A DNA stretch of 64,000 bases, taken from RGIG6165 sp045538835 (GTDB lineage: Bacteria; Bacillota; Clostridia; Oscillospirales; Feifaniaceae). Numbering within the stretch: position 1 is the stretch's first letter; every line of letters begins with the position of its first letter. Under the pieces are notes generated by a model, which saw only the letters and a list, made by a program, of their open reading frames with translations, was not told where the DNA came from and did not search any database. The translations under genes and the position numbers were made by a program. The stretch spans positions 124,001-188,000 of the forward strand of contig JAZQEF010000018.1 of assembly GCA_045538835.1 (NCBI GenBank), read 5' to 3'. This document shows, piece after piece, positions 61,092 to 64,000 of the stretch.

Positions 61092-64000
61092 TCAGACATT
61101 TATCTCCTTTTTCAAATAAAATGAGTAAATTACGCACTTTACAAGTTCGCAACCGGTTATCTCTCTTACCGCATATTTATATAATTCCATCTGCGAAGCA
61201 TATCTGTCACAGAGTTCCTTTTCGGTAACATTGCGGTCGGTCTTGTAGTCGATTACAGTATAACTCTCACCGTCATAATATAGGCAGTCGATAACACCCT
61301 GCATAACTACAAGACTGTTTGGATCACTGTTAAGTTCTTCGTCTGTGAGTTTCGCTAAAAATCCCAGTTCAACTTTTATATTGAACCGCCTCTCACGCTC
61401 GATCTTGCCTGATAATACAGCATTTTTGACTGTTGAACTGTTGCCAAATGCGAGAATCGACCTGATATCAAGACTGTCCGCCTGTTCCGGTGTGATAAAT
61501 TCATTGTCTACCAGACGGTTTATCTCGCTTCTGACATCGTTTTCATCAGATAATTTTGTGAGTTCTGCATACTGCAAAAATGTATGAAGTGCAGTTCCTT
61601 TTTCGCTTGCAGTCAGTTTATCTTCCCCTGTTATAAATGCAGGTCTATCAAATTGCATTTTATATTCCGGCAAATTTTGGGTTTTAACAGGTTCATCCTT
61701 TTTCATTTCGATGAGTTTTTTTATTGCCGTAACACTTGTTTTAGAGGGAAATCCCTTTTGTACCGAATAGGGATATACAAACTCAAGATTCTTTTTTACC
61801 TCTTTTTTATCGGGTATAAGTTCGCACATCGTATCATCCGTACTATGACGTGTATATTGCGTTTTTGTAGGATCGACAAAATATATCTCCCACGGCGCAT
61901 TGATATTCTTCATCTTTGTGACACCTGACTCTGTGCACTTTTCTTCTCTTGCACCGTCTTTTAAGGCGTTATAAATAAATGCTATCGGCGCCGCAGAATA
62001 TCTTATACCCCATACATCAAGAGTATTATCTACTGTTTTTATGTTACCAAGTCCCTTTATATCTCCCTTGGCAGTAAACGGACACGACGCTGTCACAATG
62101 AGTTTTTCACGTGCCCTTGTCATTGCCACATACCATATACGCATCTCTTCCGAGATCATATCAAAACGCTTTCCCTCTCTCGTACATAGGCGTGGCAAGG
62201 TGTCAAACTTTACAGACTTTTCGTGGTCCCTGAGTCTCATAGCAAGCCCGTATTTTCGGTCTACAAGAAAATCATGTTTGAGTTCAACTGTATTGTAATT
62301 TTTGTCCGCCTGCGCCGCTATTACCACGGGAAATTCAAGACCTTTTGAGCGATGTATGGACATTATTCTCACTACATTACTGTCGTCCGAATATGCTTTT
62401 GCACCGGGAATCTCAGTTTTTCTCTCTTTGATTTTCTGCAAGTAGAGATTAAAATTGAATATCCCTTTAAAACCTGTCTTTTCATAATTTGAGGCATATT
62501 CAAGCAAAAGTCTGAGATTTGTCTTTCTAAGTTTTCCGCCATGCATGGCACCTGCAACAGTTATAAGATTAAATTCATCATACACTCTTGTAAGTATACC
62601 TGCGACAGAAGTGTTAAGTGACAGAAGGCGAAGCCTTTCGAGTTTTTTGACAAACGCAGCTGCCTTATCATCACCCTGTGCATATGTTTTAAGTGCCTCA
62701 TAGAAATTGCAATTTTTCTTTGCAAGTCTTATTCTTGCAAGTTCATCGTGAGTAAATCCCCCTATTGCTGAAGAAAGCACAGAGGCAAGCATTATGTCCT
62801 GCGTTGGATTGTCTATGACCGAAAGCATAGATGTTGCAAGCACGATCTCTTCATTGCTGAAAAAGACAGGACGTGTATCCGAATATGCAGGTATTCCTTT
62901 TGATATAAGCACCTTTTCAAGTTTTGCGGAAGAATGTTTCGGTGAACGCAGCAAAACTGCTATATCACGGAGCTGAGTCCTTCTTAGTCCGCATTTTTTG
63001 TCATAGATATAATTTTCCTCGCTTACAAGTTTGTTTATTATGTCTGCTATACGTTCAAATTCGTCCTGCTCTGAGCCGTGAACTATATGAAGTTCACATT
63101 TAGAATCATCTTTTTCATAGTATTCTGCACCGAATTTAAGTTTCTGGGAGCCATCATATGCAACTCCACCTGTCTGAACACTCATCGTCTTTGAAAACAC
63201 ATAGTTTACTGCATCGACTATGCTGCTTCTGCTTCTGAAATTAGCATTAAGCATAAGCGGCTTCATATTACTTCCAGATATTTTTTCCGCAAAAAGTTCG
63301 GGACATGCGCTGCGGAAAGCATAGATGCTTTGCTTTACATCTCCTACGAGGAACAGATTGTTCTCACTTGATGACATAACAGAAAACAGCGTGTCCTGAA
63401 GCTGATTTGTGTCCTGATATTCATCAATAAAAATATATTTATAAATACCTGCGTATTCCTTTGCAGTTTCACTCGGCATAAGACCGTTTTCGCCTTTTTC
63501 GGCAAAGAGTCTGAGCGCAAGTTTTTCAATGTCTGCAAAACTTGCCGCACCCATATCCGTTTTTCTCGCCCAAAGCATCTGTTCATATCTTTCGGTAATT
63601 TCAAAAAGACGCACTGCAAGTCGTTTTTGTTTTTCGCAATCTGAATTATACTCCTCTCGCGAAGATTCCGTATATTCAGTTATTCTTGCATATATTTTCT
63701 TTGTTGCTTCACGGATATCTGCAATTTGATTTTTCAGTTCTTCATCCCACTTTGAATTTACGCGCAGTGTCTCCTGCTTGAAAGAATTGTATTTTTTTAC
63801 AAACAGAAAATAATCTTGCTGAATCAGTCTCAAAAACTCTTCTATCTCTGAGGTGTTTATGTCTATTGCTTTATCAAGGTTCTCTTTTTTAGGCTCATTT
63901 GCATAAATTTCTTTACACTTTTTATAAAGAGAAAGTATCTGGTTAAACTGTCCCGTCATCATTTCTCCGAGCACATCGGTGTGATATGTATCTTCGAAAT
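61092..64000 (-). CDS. addA: Helicase-nuclease subunit AddA (partial, N-terminus beyond window)
   Basis: An open frame to the right edge gives at least 969 residues of AddA, the UvrD-like helicase and nuclease subunit of AddAB, which processes double-strand breaks for RecA. Visible motifs: FIDEYQDTNQLQD, VGDVKQSIYAFRSA, NANFRSRSSIVDAVN, IHRSKGLEFPVVI, and the C-terminal RecB-type nuclease VMQGVIDCLYY with DYKTDRN. Walker A and the true start lie outside the window. The ATG and GTG codons near the edge are internal: the frame upstream reads FEDTYHTD, conserved in AddA. addB would be expected further upstream. Confidence 0.95.
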   Translation of the reverse strand, partial: FEDTYHTDVLGEMMTGQFNQILSLYKKCKEIYANEPKKENLDKAIDINTSEIEEFLRLIQQDYFLFVKKYNSFKQETLRVNSKWDEELKNQIADIREATKKIYARITEYTESSREEYNSDCEKQKRLAVRLFEITERYEQMLWARKTDMGAASFADIEKLALRLFAEKGENGLMPSETAKEYAGIYKYIFIDEYQDTNQLQDTLFSVMSSSENNLFLVGDVKQSIYAFRSACPELFAEKISGSNMKPLMLNANFRSRSSIVDAVNYVFSKTMSVQTGGVAYDGSQKLKFGAEYYEKDDSKCELHIVHGSEQDEFERIADIINKLVSEENYIYDKKCGLRRTQLRDIAVLLRSPKHSSAKLEKVLISKGIPAYSDTRPVFFSNEEIVLATSMLSVIDNPTQDIMLASVLSSAIGGFTHDELARIRLAKKNCNFYEALKTYAQGDDKAAAFVKKLERLRLLSLNTSVAGILTRVYDEFNLITVAGAMHGGKLRKTNLRLLLEYASNYEKTGFKGIFNFNLYLQKIKERKTEIPGAKAYSDDSNVVRIMSIHRSKGLEFPVVIAAQADKNYNTVELKHDFLVDRKYGLAMRLRDHEKSVKFDTLPRLCTREGKRFDMISEEMRIWYVAMTRAREKLIVTASCPFTAKGDIKGLGNIKTVDNTLDVWGIRYSAAPIAFIYNALKDGAREEKCTESGVTKMKNINAPWEIYFVDPTKTQYTRHSTDDTMCELIPDKKEVKKNLEFVYPYSVQKGFPSKTSVTAIKKLIEMKKDEPVKTQNLPEYKMQFDRPAFITGEDKLTASEKGTALHTFLQYAELTKLSDENDVRSEINRLVDNEFITPEQADSLDIRSILAFGNSSTVKNAVLSGKIERERRFNIKVELGFLAKLTDEELNSDPNSLVVMQGVIDCLYYDGESYTVIDYKTDRNVTEKELCDRYASQMELYKYAVREITGCELVKCVIYSFYLKKEINV

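Noticed and set aside
63950..63974. GTG/ATG near the right edge as the start of addA
   Set aside because: The frame stays open to the edge with conserved residues (DTYHTD), and the Walker A region of AddA is missing, so the gene continues beyond the window.
1..64000. tRNA or rRNA genes, CRISPR arrays, prophage or defence islands
   Set aside because: No cloverleaf-like segment, spaced repeats, integrase, capsid or defence genes were seen; the window is housekeeping throughout.

Overview
The window is a gene-dense, vertically inherited chromosomal core segment of a bacterium of the class Clostridia (Bacillota). The evidence is a sporulation operon (spoIIAA-spoIIAB-sigF), Firmicutes-type operons (acpP-rnc-smc-ftsY, rplU-prp-rpmA, infC-rpmI-rplT, obg/nadD/yqeK/rsfS/leuS, priA-def-fmt-rsmB-rlmN-stp-prkC-rsgA, ecfA1-ecfA2-ecfT-truA), an L27 with a cleavable N-terminus, moderate G+C (about 40% by eye), strong GGAGG ribosome binding sites and many GTG/TTG starts. 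I cannot name a genus; the style fits gut Oscillospirales-like clostridia. Every gene I can support, about 60, reads on the minus strand, as expected for one replichore arm co-directional with the fork. No tRNA, rRNA, CRISPR array, prophage or transposase gene was seen.

Layout in the direction of transcription (high to low coordinates): addA (cut by the window end), rpmE, an ogt-O-methyltransferase fusion, glpK, valS, folC and an RCC1-repeat lipoprotein (64000-52900). Then the spoIIA operon and pcrA (52900-48950). Then a long run of a 23S rRNA methyltransferase-like gene, the ECF transporter module, truA, a membrane-anchored DUF5711-like protein, rpoZ, priA, def, fmt, yugP, rsmB, rlmN, stp, prkC, rsgA, a small membrane protein, the M16 pair ymfF/ymfH, lgt and folD (48900-28400). 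Then the self-contained sdpR-sdpI cassette, rplU-prp-rpmA, obg and infC-rpmI-rplT (28400-23700). Then ktrB-ktrA-spoU-dprA-topA-trmFO-plsX, acpP, rnc, a radical SAM gene, smc, a 270-bp mobile-element-like insertion, ftsY, an rph-rdgB fusion, yhbY, a nadD-yqeK fusion, an LCP-family gene, rsfS, leuS, rpsU, yqeG and a partial endonuclease IV gene (23600-1).

Functionally the segment is translation and ribosome assembly (LeuS, ValS, S21, L20, L21, L27, L31, L35, IF-3, Obg, RsgA, RsfS, YqeG, RNase III, RlmN, RsmB, TrmFO, TruA, Def, Fmt), chromosome maintenance (SMC, TopA, PriA, PcrA, AddA, DprA, endonuclease IV), envelope work (PlsX, ACP, Lgt, FtsY, LCP) and signalling or development (PrkC/Stp, SpoIIA, SdpRI).

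No wholly new multigene system is evident. The best observations are regulatory and structural. A non-autonomous inverted-repeat element sits exactly between smc and ftsY, and its duplicated TTAA rebuilds both the smc stop codon and the ftsY ribosome binding site. infC appears to start at ATC behind an attenuator leader. Twin identical operators flank the sdpRI promoter. Five times an intrinsic terminator sits only 10-18 nt before the next gene, leaving little or no room for a separate promoter; at spoIIA a candidate sigma-H promoter overlaps the hairpin itself. Three bifunctional fusion proteins are present.
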